Program-made: the position numbers and the translations under genes
Origin: Sandaracinaceae bacterium
GTDB taxonomy: Bacteria; Myxococcota_A; Polyangia; Polyangiales; Houyiibacteriaceae
Reading direction: 5' to 3'
Length of the DNA stretch: 64,000 bases
Assembly (NCBI GenBank): GCA_016706685.1
Contig: JADJJE010000051.1
Location: 186,001 to 250,000, forward strand
The notes under the pieces: model-generated
The model's database searches: none
What the model was told of the DNA's origin: nothing
The model's input: only the letters and a program-made list of their open reading frames with translations
Part shown: piece after piece, positions 6,537-15,300 of the stretch
Numbering within the stretch: the first letter of the stretch is position 1
Layout: each line of letters begins with the position of its first letter

Positions 6537-9144
6537 GGGCTTCCGGCTTCGCGGCGACTGCCGGTGCGGCCTTGGCCTCGGCGCTCTCCTCCTGCTCGTC
6601 TTCCTTGCTGTTGAGCGGCTGGCTGCTCTTGCTGCCGTCGCGGTAGAGGGCGATGGCCTTGAGGCCCAGCTTCCAGCCCTCCATGTAGACCTGCTTGACC
6701 TCTTCCACCGTCGACTCGTTGGGCATGTTGACGGTCTTCGAGATGGCGCCCGAGAGGAAGGGCTGCGCGGCCGCCATCATGTAGACGTGCGCCATCGGCT
6801 CGATGAAGCGCTTGCCGGTCTTGCCGCAGCGGTTGGCGCAGTCGAACACCGGGAGGTGCTCGGCGCGCAGGTGCGGGGCGCCCTCGATGGTCATGCGACC
6901 CACGATGACGTCGTTGATCTCGAGCAGCTGCGCGGGCGTGAAGCCCCAGTGACGCAGCAGGTTGAAGCCCGGCGCGTTGTAGTTCTTGGCGGGGACGCCC
7001 AGCCGGTCGAGGGCCTCGGTGCCCAGCACCCAGGGCGCCAGCGCCTGCGACACGTCGAACACGCCGGGGAGCGCCTTCTCGGCCTTCTCGATCTCACGCT
7101 CGGTGAGGCCCTTGCTCAGCAGCACCTTGCGGCCCACGTGCGGCGCGTTGGTGAAGGTGTTGGTGCCCGTGACGAAGGACACGATGTCGGTGACCTGCGC
7201 CTCGGTGTAGCCCAGGTTCTTGAGGGCCGAGGGCACGCTCTGGTTCACGATCTTGAAGTGGCCGCCGCCGGCCAGCTTCTTGAACTTCACCAGCGCGAAG
7301 TCGGGCTCGATGCCCGTGGTGTCGCAGTCCATGAGCAGGCCGATGGTGCCCGTGGGCGCCAGCACCGTGCTCTGCGAGTTGCGGTAGCCGTACAGCTCGC
7401 CGAGCGTGCAGGCCAGGTCCCAGTCCTCGCGCGCCGCCTTCAAGAGGTACGCGGGCACCTTCGGGTCTTCGCCCGTGCGCATGGCCACCCAGTTGGGGTC
7501 GCCCACCTGGTAGGCCGCGTCGCGGTGCTTGTTCATGACGCGCAGCATGGCGATGCGGTTGCGCTGGAAGCCGTTGAAGGCGCCCTTGGCGGCGGCCACT
7601 TCGGCGCTGGTGGCGTACGCGTGGCCGCACATGATGGCGGTGAGCGCGCCGGCGATGCCGCGGCCCTGGTCGCTGTCGTAGGGGATGCCCAGGCGCATGA
7701 GCATGGTGCCGAGGTTGGCGTAGCCGAGGCCCAGCGGGCGGTAGTCGTGGCTGTTCTTCGCGATGCGCCGCGTGGGGTAGCTGGCGTAGTCGATGATGAT
7801 GTCCATCGCGATCATCAGCACGCGCACGGCCTGGCGGTAGCCATCCACGTCGAAGTGCCCCTCGTCCGAGAGGAACTTGGTGAGGTTGATGGACGCGAGG
7901 TTGCAGGCCGAGTCGTCCAGGAACATGTACTCGGAGCACGGGTTGCTCGCGTTGATGCGGTCCGTGTTCGGGCAGGTGTGCCAGTCGTTGATGGTGGTGT
8001 CGTACTGCACGCCGGGATCGGCACACCACCACGCGGCCTCGCTGATCTTCTTCCACAGGTGACGCGCCTTGAGCGTGTCGCAGGTCTCGCCGGTGGTGCG
8101 GAAGCGGGTCTGCCAGTCGCCGTCGGCCTCCACGGCGCGCATGAAGTCGTCCGTGACGCGCACCGAGTTGTTGGAGTTCTGGCCGCTGACGGTGCGGTAG
8201 GCCTCACCGTTGAAGTCGCTGTCGTAGCCGGCCGCGATGAGGGCGCGCGCCTTCTTCTCTTCACGGACCTTCCAGTCGATGAAGTCCTCGATCTCCGGGT
8301 GGTCGAGGTCCAGGCACACCATCTTGGCGGCGCGGCGGGTGGTGCCGCCGCTCTTGGTGCTGCCGGCCGCGCGGTCGAAGACCTCGAGGAAGCTCATGAG
8401 GCCGCTGCTGGTGCCGCCGCCGGAGAGCTTCTCCTGGCGACCGCGGATGGCGCTGAAGTTGGAGCCGGTGCCCGAGCCGTACTTGAAGAGGCGCGCCTCG
8501 TTGCGGACCACCTCGTAGATGGCCATGAGGTCGTCTTCGACGGCCTGGATGAAGCACGCCGAGCACTGCGGGTGCTCGTAGGCGTTGGTGGTCTCCATCA
8601 TCTGGTCGGCCTTGGCGTCCCAGTACCAGTTGCCGCCCTGACCCTCGATGCCGTAGCGCTGGTAGAGGCCGCAGTTGAACCAGACGGGGCTGTTGAAGGC
8701 GGCCTTCTGGTCCACGAGCAGGTGGCTGAGCTCGGCCTCGAAGTTGTCCGCCGCGGTCTTGTCCGCGAAGTAGCCGCCGAACTGGTCGCCGGCCTCGCGC
8801 AGGGAGTGCGAGATGCGGTAGACCAGCTGGCGCACGCTGCGCTCGCCGCTGTTCTTGTCGCCGTTCAAGCCCGCCTTGCGGAAGTACTTGGAGACCGCGA
8901 TGTCCGTCGCGAGCTGGCTCCAGCCCACGGGCACCTCGGCGCCCTTGAGCTCGAACACGGTGGACCCGTCCGAGTTGCTGATGGCGCTGTCGCGCTTCTC
9001 GTAGACCGTGGTCTCGAGCGGGTCTTCACCCGGAGCCGTGAAACGGCGTTCGACCGTGAGGCCGCCCGCTTGCTGCGAGCGCCCTGCGCGGTGGGCGCCC
9101 TCGAGTTCAATCTTCTTGCTCTGCGTTTGCGTTTCTACAGCCAC
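6406..9144 (-). CDS. nrdJ: Class II (B12-dependent) ribonucleotide reductase, N-terminal catalytic part
   Basis: About 912 residues from a GTG start at 9144, chosen for the GGTGGAGGT Shine-Dalgarno seven bases upstream and a sensible MAVETQTQ start. The adenosylcobalamin-dependent enzyme makes deoxyribonucleotides in the cytoplasm with or without oxygen. Diagnostic pieces are AFNSPVWFNCG, the active-site ASNPCSEYMFLDDSACNLASINL block (around nt 7880-7950), RPLGLGYANLGTMLM, LAPTGTIGLLMDCDTTGIEPDFAL and SKSSQPL near the end of homology. After AAKPEA (near 6540) the frame leaves the family; the last 45 codons are Arg/Gly-rich noise and end at 6406. The real C-terminus continues in the 5835-6536 frame. 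Dropping one C at about 6538-6540 would join the two parts into one protein of roughly 1,130 residues. Confidence 0.9.
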   Translation of the reverse strand: MAVETQTQSKKIELEGAHRAGRSQQAGGLTVERRFTAPGEDPLETTVYEKRDSAISNSDGSTVFELKGAEVPVGWSQLATDIAVSKYFRKAGLNGDKNSGERSVRQLVYRISHSLREAGDQFGGYFADKTAADNFEAELSHLLVDQKAAFNSPVWFNCGLYQRYGIEGQGGNWYWDAKADQMMETTNAYEHPQCSACFIQAVEDDLMAIYEVVRNEARLFKYGSGTGSNFSAIRGRQEKLSGGGTSSGLMSFLEVFDRAAGSTKSGGTTRRAAKMVCLDLDHPEIEDFIDWKVREEKKARALIAAGYDSDFNGEAYRTVSGQNSNNSVRVTDDFMRAVEADGDWQTRFRTTGETCDTLKARHLWKKISEAAWWCADPGVQYDTTINDWHTCPNTDRINASNPCSEYMFLDDSACNLASINLTKFLSDEGHFDVDGYRQAVRVLMIAMDIIIDYASYPTRRIAKNSHDYRPLGLGYANLGTMLMRLGIPYDSDQGRGIAGALTAIMCGHAYATSAEVAAAKGAFNGFQRNRIAMLRVMNKHRDAAYQVGDPNWVAMRTGEDPKVPAYLLKAAREDWDLACTLGELYGYRNSQSTVLAPTGTIGLLMDCDTTGIEPDFALVKFKKLAGGGHFKIVNQSVPSALKNLGYTEAQVTDIVSFVTGTNTFTNAPHVGRKVLLSKGLTEREIEKAEKALPGVFDVSQALAPWVLGTEALDRLGVPAKNYNAPGFNLLRHWGFTPAQLLEINDVIVGRMTIEGAPHLRAEHLPVFDCANRCGKTGKRFIEPMAHVYMMAAAQPFLSGAISKTVNMPNESTVEEVKQVYMEGWKLGLKAIALYRDGSKSSQPLNSKEDEQEESAEAKAAPAVAAKPEARAAHGRPGGPAPARDASSSPAQEAQRLHAGGAHRWPQGLPAHR

Positions 9145-9772
9145 GTTTACCTCCACCGGACGAACACCATCTACGGACATCACCAACCACGAATCACCAC
9201 GAGCCGACGACCCGATCAGCGCCCCCCAATTCACAGGCGCTCCACAGGATTTTCACCGCTAACCCACAAGTCAGAGGGGTGTTGCGGGCGGCAGCACCAC
9301 TACCCCTTGTAGGGGGAGGGCGGTTATCCGCTCGTCGCGACCCGAGGTCAAGCCCCCTTTTTTCGAAACCCGACAGCCCCCCCGAAAGGCGCGGAAACCA
9401 CTGAACAAAATTCTTGATCCAAGCGCCCGGAGCGCGATCACGGAGCGATCTCGCGTGCCCCAGGGGGGGACTCGAAAGGCCATCGACGAGCATCGCGGTG
9501 ATGGGGGCCATCTGTCCGCAACCTACAAGATGTGGTGGTGGGCTCCAAAAAAATGCGCAACATACGGGGTCAGTGCGCTCAGCGCGGCCGAGTGAGGATC
9601 TTTCGGGAAGGCGACACCACACACGCGAGGGCACCTGAAGATCGCCTCCTAAGGGGTCGAAACCACTGCTCAAATGATCAAGCCATCAGCAGGTTTTTCG
9701 CTTGGTGGGCGGCGAAATTGGTGCCTCACGGCGCCTTGCACGAAGGGGGCCCAAACGGGATATCTGGGCGCC
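9145..9772. other. Intergenic region upstream of nrdJ, divergent promoters
   Basis: A 628-nt stretch without a convincing gene. It is less biased at third positions and the short frames here have no family resemblance. It must carry the promoters of nrdJ (leftward) and the 9773 gene (rightward). I looked for a cobalamin riboswitch and for the AT-rich paired NrdR boxes and saw neither. The clearest motif is a small dyad at 9303-9315, CCCCT-TGT-AGGGG. Confidence 0.5.
9303..9315. promoter_or_regulatory. Short dyad CCCCT-TGT-AGGGG upstream of nrdJ
   Basis: A perfect 5-bp inverted repeat with a 3-nt centre, about 160 nt upstream of the nrdJ start. It could be an operator or a small hairpin in the nrdJ leader. 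It is not an NrdR box, and the length is close to what chance gives in GC-rich DNA, so confidence is low. Confidence 0.25.
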
Positions 9773-12205
9773 ATGCCGCGACCCGCTCTCGTGTCCGTTG
9801 TCATCGTGCTGGGGGTGTTGCTCGCGAGCGCGCTCGCCGCCCCGCTCGCCTCCGCTCAGGACGCACCCGAGGACGCCGCGCCCACAGCGGAGAGTCCCGC
9901 GTCCGAGAGCGCCGCGCCCGAGGCCCCGCCGCCCGTGACCGCCAGCATGCGTCCCGCGGACACCGCGTCGCTGCCCATCGCCGCGCGCTTGATCATCACG
10001 TCGGGCGTGGGCGGTCACTTCACGGAGCCCATGTGCGACGCCAACACGTCGCTCTCGCCCTCGGCGTTCTCCAAGATCGCGCCCCACCTCGAGTCGCTCC
10101 GCGCGCTCGACCCGCTGATCTTCGACACGGGCGGGCTGCTCGCCCCGAACGCGGTGTCCATGTACGCCGCGCGGCGCGCACCGGACTCCTATGCGCAGCT
10201 GATCGCGGAGCTGGGCTACCACGCGCTCACGTTCGGTGAGGGCGAGCTCTCGGCCGACCGCGAGGCCCTGCTCGGCACGCTGCGGGCCCTGCGCGACCGT
10301 GGGGTGCCCAGCATCGCCAGCAACCTGCGCTGTGACCCCAGCGTCCCCAGCGCTGCGGCGCTGTGCGAGGTGCTGGTGGACGCGTCCGACGGCGTGCCCA
10401 TGATCACCCGCGGCAACGATCGCATCGCGCTGCTGACGTTCATCGCGGAGGACGCCATCACGCGCGCCACGCCCGAGCTCTCGGCGGGGCTGCGCCTCAC
10501 GCCCATCGCGCGCGCCATCGGCCCTGCCGTGCAGGCCGCGCGCGCGCGCGGCGCGACGCTGGTGGTGGCCGTGATCGACGACGCCTACGGCGCCGAGGCG
10601 GCCGCCCGCATCCTGTCGCTGGCGCGCCAGCTCCCGGAGGCGCACCGCCCCGACCTGCTGATCGCGGCCAACGCGGGCAGCGAGCTGCTCTTCGCCCGGC
10701 CCGTGGGCTTCCACCCGGCGGTGGCGGCGGCCCCTCCCGCGGGCGGGGTGCGCGTGGACATTCGCCGCAACGTGGAGGCGGCGTCCTTCGACATGCTGGT
10801 GCGCCCGCTGACCCCCACCCCGGCCCCGGCGCGCGCGGTCACCGGCTTCATCAGCCGCTTCGGCGAGATCTACTGCTCCACCTGGGGCAACGACCTGCCG
10901 GGCGGCGCGCTCTCGGAAGACATCACGGGCACGCAGCTGCTGAGCCTCGGCGCGTCCATCATCCGGCAGCAGTCGAACGCCGAGATCGCCATCGTGAACC
11001 AGGGCCTGCTGGACTCCAGCTGGGCGCCCAGCCGCCCGCGCATGCTGCGCGCCAGCGACGTGCACGTGGCCATCCAGTACGACGAGCCGCTGGTGAGCGC
11101 CGACGTGCCGGGGGCCTGGCTCTTGGACGTGGCGCGGCGCAGCGCCCGGCGCCCCGAGCTGGTCACGCTGGGCATGACCATCGAGGGCGCGGGCACGGTG
11201 GACGAGAGCATCCTGGTGAACGGGCGCACCGTGGAGGCGCGCGGTCGCTACCGCGTGGTGACGCTGCGCTTCCTCGCCAACGGCGGCGACGGGCTGCTGC
11301 CCCCCTTGCCTGCCCACCACGAGTGGGAGCCCGTTTTGGGCCCCCACGCCACGCTGCGTGACGGCATGCTGGCCTACCTGCACCACCCGGCCACGCGCGA
11401 CCCCCGCGAGCGCGTGCACGACCTGGCCGAGGACGCCGAGTGGACGTTCCGGGTGGACGGCGACCTGAACTTCGGCGGCTCCTCCGTGCAGAACCGCGCC
11501 GCGTACGACGACTCGCAGTTGCAGCGCGAGAACACCGCGTCCTTCGGCTTCCAGATCAACGCCGCGGGCAACGCGCAGTCGCCCGTGTACGCGTGGGACA
11601 ACTCGCTGAACCTGCAGTACCTGCTGACCCGCACCTCCAACAGCGAGGGGGGCTACCTCGAGGGCGACGACCAGATCCGCTACCGCAGCACGCTGCGTTG
11701 GCGCGGCTTCCGCACGGCGAACGACTCCTGGTACGTCCCCGAGCCCTTCGTGGAGGCCTACCTCGAGACCGAGTTCTCGCAGCCCGCGGCGCGCGAGTTC
11801 CGGCACATGCTGCTGCGCACGACCGTGGGCGCGCAGTTCACGCTGCGCCCGCTGCTGAGCGTGCGCCTCAACGGCGGCGTGGAGGTGGAGCTGCTGGACC
11901 CCAACCGCAACGCGCTCCCGGGCGCGGGCTTCGTGGTGAACCTGGACCCGTGGACGCTGTTCGAGACGGCCCGCCAGCGCGTCACAGGTTCCTTCCAGGC
12001 CGACTGGTTCGTGTCCGACCTGGGCGGCGCCAACCGCCGCACGCTGCGCGGCACGTTCGATCTCGCCGTGGCGCTCGACTATCGCTTCGCGCTGGCGATG
12101 ACGCTGCAGCTCTACGGGGTGCGCGCCGGCAGCGACCCGTTCGCCTTCGCCAGCAACGTCACCGCCTCGGCCCGCGTGGGCTGGGTGGGCCGCGCCGTGC
12201 GCTAA
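9773..12205 (+). CDS. 5'-nucleotidase-like domain fused to an outer-membrane beta-barrel
   Basis: An 810-residue exported protein. Residues 1-29 are a signal peptide ending at ASAQ. Residues about 55-360 resemble the N-terminal domain of UshA/5'-nucleotidases in layout (LDPLIFDTGGLL, YAQLIAELGYHALTFGEGE, GVPSIASNL), but the metal ligands DxH, GNHE and HxH are not visible, so this half may be inactive. Residues about 380-520 match the 5'-nucleotidase C-terminal domain: ADVPGAWLLDVA, then NGRTVEARGRYRVVTLRFLANGGDG. From about 545 the sequence turns into amphipathic strands with aromatic ends (LNFGGSSVQNRAAY, LNLQYLLTRTSNSEGGYL, LYGVRAGSDPF, ASARVGW), as in an outer-membrane beta-barrel. The ATG at 9773 gives the signal peptide directly. 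The role is unknown. Confidence 0.65.
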   Translation: MPRPALVSVVIVLGVLLASALAAPLASAQDAPEDAAPTAESPASESAAPEAPPPVTASMRPADTASLPIAARLIITSGVGGHFTEPMCDANTSLSPSAFSKIAPHLESLRALDPLIFDTGGLLAPNAVSMYAARRAPDSYAQLIAELGYHALTFGEGELSADREALLGTLRALRDRGVPSIASNLRCDPSVPSAAALCEVLVDASDGVPMITRGNDRIALLTFIAEDAITRATPELSAGLRLTPIARAIGPAVQAARARGATLVVAVIDDAYGAEAAARILSLARQLPEAHRPDLLIAANAGSELLFARPVGFHPAVAAAPPAGGVRVDIRRNVEAASFDMLVRPLTPTPAPARAVTGFISRFGEIYCSTWGNDLPGGALSEDITGTQLLSLGASIIRQQSNAEIAIVNQGLLDSSWAPSRPRMLRASDVHVAIQYDEPLVSADVPGAWLLDVARRSARRPELVTLGMTIEGAGTVDESILVNGRTVEARGRYRVVTLRFLANGGDGLLPPLPAHHEWEPVLGPHATLRDGMLAYLHHPATRDPRERVHDLAEDAEWTFRVDGDLNFGGSSVQNRAAYDDSQLQRENTASFGFQINAAGNAQSPVYAWDNSLNLQYLLTRTSNSEGGYLEGDDQIRYRSTLRWRGFRTANDSWYVPEPFVEAYLETEFSQPAAREFRHMLLRTTVGAQFTLRPLLSVRLNGGVEVELLDPNRNALPGAGFVVNLDPWTLFETARQRVTGSFQADWFVSDLGGANRRTLRGTFDLAVALDYRFALAMTLQLYGVRAGSDPFAFASNVTASARVGWVGRAVR

Positions 12206-12222
12206 CGGCTAGCCAGCTGCGG

Positions 12223-12921
12223 TCAGCGCAGCCGGCCCGACGCGCGGACCTCGAACTGCACGTTGGCCATCACCGCGCCCTGCGGGAAGCGGTCGCCCGG
12301 GTCCACGTCGATGCTGGCCTCCAAGAAGATCCGGAACTGGCGCGACACGCCCTCGAGGTGGTCGTTGAGCGCGGCGGTGCCCACGGCGTCGAGCGGCACA
12401 CGCGCCATGGGCGTCTCCCCGGCGCGCACCTCCGGGAAGGACCCGAGGCGCACGGCGTCGTCCACGCTGGCGGTGCCGACGGGCGCCCAGTAGACCTCCA
12501 CCGCCGGAAGGTCCACGTTCATGGTGTTGGTGACCACGGCGTACTCCACGCCGCGCAGCGCGATGCTGTCCACCACGCTCAGCCGCTCCATGACCTCGCG
12601 CAGGTCCACGTCCTGCATGTGGATGGTGGCGGTGGCGGAGACCGGGTCGCACAGGCCGTCCGTGTTGCACTCCACGTTGATCCCGGCCGCCATGGGGCAC
12701 TCGGCGGCGCTCCCGCACGCGAGGGAAGGGATCACGATCCCGTCGGCAGTCACCTCCTGGAAACCGTCGATGAGCGGCAGGTCCACCGCTGAGAACTCGA
12801 GCTCGCGGGTGATCGGGAACGTGACGCTGGTGTCGAGGCAGCCCGACGTGGTGAGCGCTAGGGCGAGCGCCAGCCAGGCACCCTGGGTCGTGCTGAGGTC
12901 CATGCGGGTCATCTTCACCAT
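12223..12921 (-). CDS. Lipoprotein, unknown function
   Basis: A 232-residue protein with a lipoprotein signal: a hydrophobic stretch of Leu/Ala then TTSGC, placing the lipidated cysteine near residue 28. The mature part is beta-rich (FPITRELEFSAVDLPL, YAVVTNTMNVDLPAVEVYWAP) with a short Cys-rich insert (LACGSAAECPMAAGINVECNTDGLC). No enzyme motif. It is convergent with the nucleotidase-barrel gene (17 nt between stops) and diverges from the AgmX-like gene, with 75 nt between starts. Confidence 0.65.
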   Translation of the reverse strand: MVKMTRMDLSTTQGAWLALALALTTSGCLDTSVTFPITRELEFSAVDLPLIDGFQEVTADGIVIPSLACGSAAECPMAAGINVECNTDGLCDPVSATATIHMQDVDLREVMERLSVVDSIALRGVEYAVVTNTMNVDLPAVEVYWAPVGTASVDDAVRLGSFPEVRAGETPMARVPLDAVGTAALNDHLEGVSRQFRIFLEASIDVDPGDRFPQGAVMANVQFEVRASGRLR

Positions 12922-12996
12922 GGCTGGAGCATAGCAGGCCAATCGGAATCCGCGACTTTGCGGTCGCGCGCGAGGCCTGCTACAAGCGCGAGTCTC

Positions 12997-13575
12997 ATGT
13001 CTGACTCCGTCGCGCCGCTGCCGCCATCCCACAACGGCCTCAAGTTCGCCGTCATCGGTGGCGTGCTGGTCACCGCCGCGTTGCTGTTGCTCTTCTGCTC
13101 GCCCGGCGAAGAGCCCCCGGCGGCGCTGCCGATGCTGGACGCGGGCGTGACGCCCACCACGTCGCAGTTCCAGAACGAGTTCGAGCTTCCGGTGGAAGAG
13201 CCCGACGCCGGCCCCGCCGTGGTGGCCGTGGCGGAAGACACCAGCATGCGCCCCGTCAGCATGCGGCCCGTGCGCGACTGCGAGGGCACCATCGCCCCCG
13301 CCGCGCTGCAGGCTGCCGTCACGCGCTACCGCGGCCAGGTCCGCCAGTGCTACGAGCGCGCCCTCAAGCAGAACAACATGCTGCAGGGCCGCGTCACCGT
13401 GACCGTGGGCATCGGCGCCAACGGGCGCGTGGAGACGGCCAGCGCCAGCGGCCCGCTCGGTAGCTCGGTCAACAGCTGCGTCACCGCGGCGGCGCGCACC
13501 TGGCAGCTGGTGGCGCCCACGGGGGGCACCTGCGCCACGGCGCGCGTGCCCTTCAACATGACGCCCACCAACTGA
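12997..13575 (+). CDS. AgmX/PglI C-terminal domain protein
   Basis: A 192-residue protein with one N-terminal membrane helix (LKFAVIGGVLVTAALLLLFC, residues 14-33), a Pro/Asp/Val-rich periplasmic linker, and a C-terminal domain from about residue 95: RYRGQVRQCYERALKQNN, GRVTVTVGIGANGRV, SSVNSCVTAAARTW and a final Cys-containing strand. This is the AgmX/PglI-type C-terminal domain common in myxobacteria, related to TonB C-terminal folds and often attached to gliding or envelope proteins. It probably spans the periplasm. The neighbouring genes do not name a partner. Confidence 0.75.
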   Translation: MSDSVAPLPPSHNGLKFAVIGGVLVTAALLLLFCSPGEEPPAALPMLDAGVTPTTSQFQNEFELPVEEPDAGPAVVAVAEDTSMRPVSMRPVRDCEGTIAPAALQAAVTRYRGQVRQCYERALKQNNMLQGRVTVTVGIGANGRVETASASGPLGSSVNSCVTAAARTWQLVAPTGGTCATARVPFNMTPTN

Positions 13576-13620
13576 GCGGCAGCGTTTTACAGGGCCGCGC
13601 TCCCGGTGTATGGCGGGCGC

Positions 13621-14730
13621 ATGAGTGAGCCCGCCGACAAGACGCTGATCGACCCGCCCTTCGCCTCGGACTACCTGGCGTCGCGTACCCGTTTCCGGGC
13701 CGCCGCCGAGGCCGCCGGGTTCGAGCTGCAGGCCCACCCCATTGGGCTCACGGGGCCGCGCGGCGAGGAGCTCACCGTGGACTTCGCGGTGCAGGGTGAC
13801 CCGGGCGCCAAGCGCGTGGTGGTGGTCTCGAGTGGCACGCACGGCATCGAGGGCTTCTACGGCGGGGCCGTGCAGACCGCCGTGCTCGAGAACGAGCTGG
13901 CCAAGGGCTGGAGGCGCCCGGCCGGCACGCGCGTGGTGTTCGTGCACGCGGTGAACCCGTATGGCTTTGCGTTCATCCGCCGGGTGAACGAGGACAACAT
14001 CGACCTCAACCGCAACTTCGTGAAGTCCGCCCGCACCTACAGCGGCGCGCCCGAGGACTACGCGCGGCTGGACGACCTGCTGAACCCCGTCAGCCCGCCG
14101 ACGGCCATGGACCCCTTCCTGGCGCGGGCCGGCGTGCAGCTGGCCAAGCACGGCTTCAAGGCGCTCAAGAACGCCATCGCGCAGGGCCAGTACGAGTTCC
14201 CGAAGGGCCTCTTCTTCGGCGGCAAGGGGCCCAGCAAGTCGCTGCGCATCCTGGCCGAGGCGCTGCCGCCGCTGGTGCAGGGGGCCGAGCGCGTGGTGCA
14301 CCTCGACTTCCACACGGGCATGGGCAAGTGGGGCACCTACGTGCTGGCGGTGGACTTCCCGAACGACTCGCCGCGCGTCACGCGCCTGCGCCGCGAGTTC
14401 GGGGAGAAGGCCGTGCAGGGCCTGGACCCCAACGGCGTGCTCTACGAGATCAACGGCAGCCTGGGCGGCTGGCTGCAGGACCAGTTCCCGGGGCTCGAGT
14501 ACGACTGCATGCTGGCCGAGTACGGCACGCACCACGTCATCGAGGTGCTCACGGCCATGCGCGAAGAGAACCGCGCGCACCAGTACGCCAGCCACGGCAG
14601 CGCCATCCACCTCGCGGCCAAGCGGCGCTTCAAGGAGGCGTTCTGCCCCGAGTCGCGCGCCTGGCAGGCGGACAGCGTGCGCGACGGACGCAAGCTGGTG
14701 CGGCAGGCGCTGGCGACGCTCAACGGGTGA
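13621..14730 (+). CDS. M14-family metallocarboxypeptidase-like (DUF2817)
   Basis: A 369-residue cytoplasmic protein. GTHGIEGFYGG at residues 72-82 carries the zinc-binding H and E of the M14-like DUF2817 family. VHAVNPYGFAFIRRVNEDNIDLNRNF follows, where DLNRNF is the typical substrate-carboxylate arginine region. LDFHTGMGKWG at about 225 provides the third zinc ligand, and EYGTHH the catalytic glutamate region. There is no signal peptide, so it likely acts on peptides or conjugates in the cytoplasm. The substrate is not evident from the neighbours. Confidence 0.8.
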   Translation: MSEPADKTLIDPPFASDYLASRTRFRAAAEAAGFELQAHPIGLTGPRGEELTVDFAVQGDPGAKRVVVVSSGTHGIEGFYGGAVQTAVLENELAKGWRRPAGTRVVFVHAVNPYGFAFIRRVNEDNIDLNRNFVKSARTYSGAPEDYARLDDLLNPVSPPTAMDPFLARAGVQLAKHGFKALKNAIAQGQYEFPKGLFFGGKGPSKSLRILAEALPPLVQGAERVVHLDFHTGMGKWGTYVLAVDFPNDSPRVTRLRREFGEKAVQGLDPNGVLYEINGSLGGWLQDQFPGLEYDCMLAEYGTHHVIEVLTAMREENRAHQYASHGSAIHLAAKRRFKEAFCPESRAWQADSVRDGRKLVRQALATLNG

Positions 14731-14739
14731 GCGGGTGAG

Positions 14740-15255
14740 CTAGGCGTCGGCGTCGAGCTGGGTGGTCAGCTTGGCCACCAGGCGCTGCACGTCGGGCGAC
14801 GCCGACGTCTGCTGGGCCTCGCCGAGCAGCTCGCGCGCGCGGTCCGTTTCTCCCAGGCGGTGATGCACGGCGGCCAGCGTGGCGAGCGCGATGCCACGCT
14901 CCGCGCGGCTCACCAGCGCGTCTCCGGCCAGGGCTTCATGGAGCTTGTCGCGGGCGCTGGTGAGGTCGCCCGCGGCCTCGGCCAGGGCGGCCTGCACCCA
15001 GGCGTACTTGGCGCGGGAGTCGGCGTTCAGAAAGCGGGTGGACGTCTGGTCCAACAGGCGCTTGGCGCTGGCCAGGTCGTTGCGCCGCAGCGCCGCGAAC
15101 GCCGAGGGGACGCCGCCCAGGCGTACCGCGCCGTAGCCCAGCAGGGCGACGATGAGCACCAGCACCACCGCGCGCTGGGGGTCACGCTGCGCCGTGAGCG
15201 CGGCGTAGCCGAGACAGGCCACGATGAGGACGAGCCGGAGCTTGGGCGAAAACAC
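14740..15255 (-). CDS. Small membrane protein with TPR-like repeats
   Basis: About 171 residues from a GTG (VFSPKLRLVLIVACLGY). Two closely spaced hydrophobic helices occupy residues 7-20 and 28-45. The rest is helical, with LRRNDLASAKRLLDQ, KYAWVQAALAEAAGDLTSARDKLHEAL and GIALATLAAVHHRLGETDRARELL, which fit two to three tetratricopeptide repeats. It is likely anchored in the inner membrane with the repeats in the cytoplasm. It diverges from the MlaF-like ATPase across 45 nt, so the promoters must be interleaved. Confidence 0.6.
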   Translation of the reverse strand: MFSPKLRLVLIVACLGYAALTAQRDPQRAVVLVLIVALLGYGAVRLGGVPSAFAALRRNDLASAKRLLDQTSTRFLNADSRAKYAWVQAALAEAAGDLTSARDKLHEALAGDALVSRAERGIALATLAAVHHRLGETDRARELLGEAQQTSASPDVQRLVAKLTTQLDADA

Positions 15256-15300
15256 GCGGTGGGATAGCACGCGCTGTGGGGAAGCTGCTACACACGGCGC

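Noticed and set aside
6526..9312. A 928-codon open frame on the plus strand opposite nrdJ
   Set aside because: High GC leaves the antisense frame open. The minus strand encodes an unmistakable ribonucleotide reductase and the plus frame is Val/Ala/Gly/Arg noise.
9145..9772. Cobalamin riboswitch or NrdR box in front of the B12-dependent reductase
   Set aside because: No B12-box-like segment or pair of AT-rich NrdR boxes could be found; only a small CCCCT/AGGGG dyad.
9686..11806. A 706-codon minus-strand frame opposite the nucleotidase-barrel gene
   Set aside because: His/Arg/Gly-rich translation with no domain, and the plus strand has a signal peptide and recognisable motifs.
12922..14610. 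Extension of the 12.2 kb lipoprotein gene upstream to 14610
   Set aside because: The extended part lies opposite the AgmX-like and M14-like genes; the lipoprotein signal starts at 12921.
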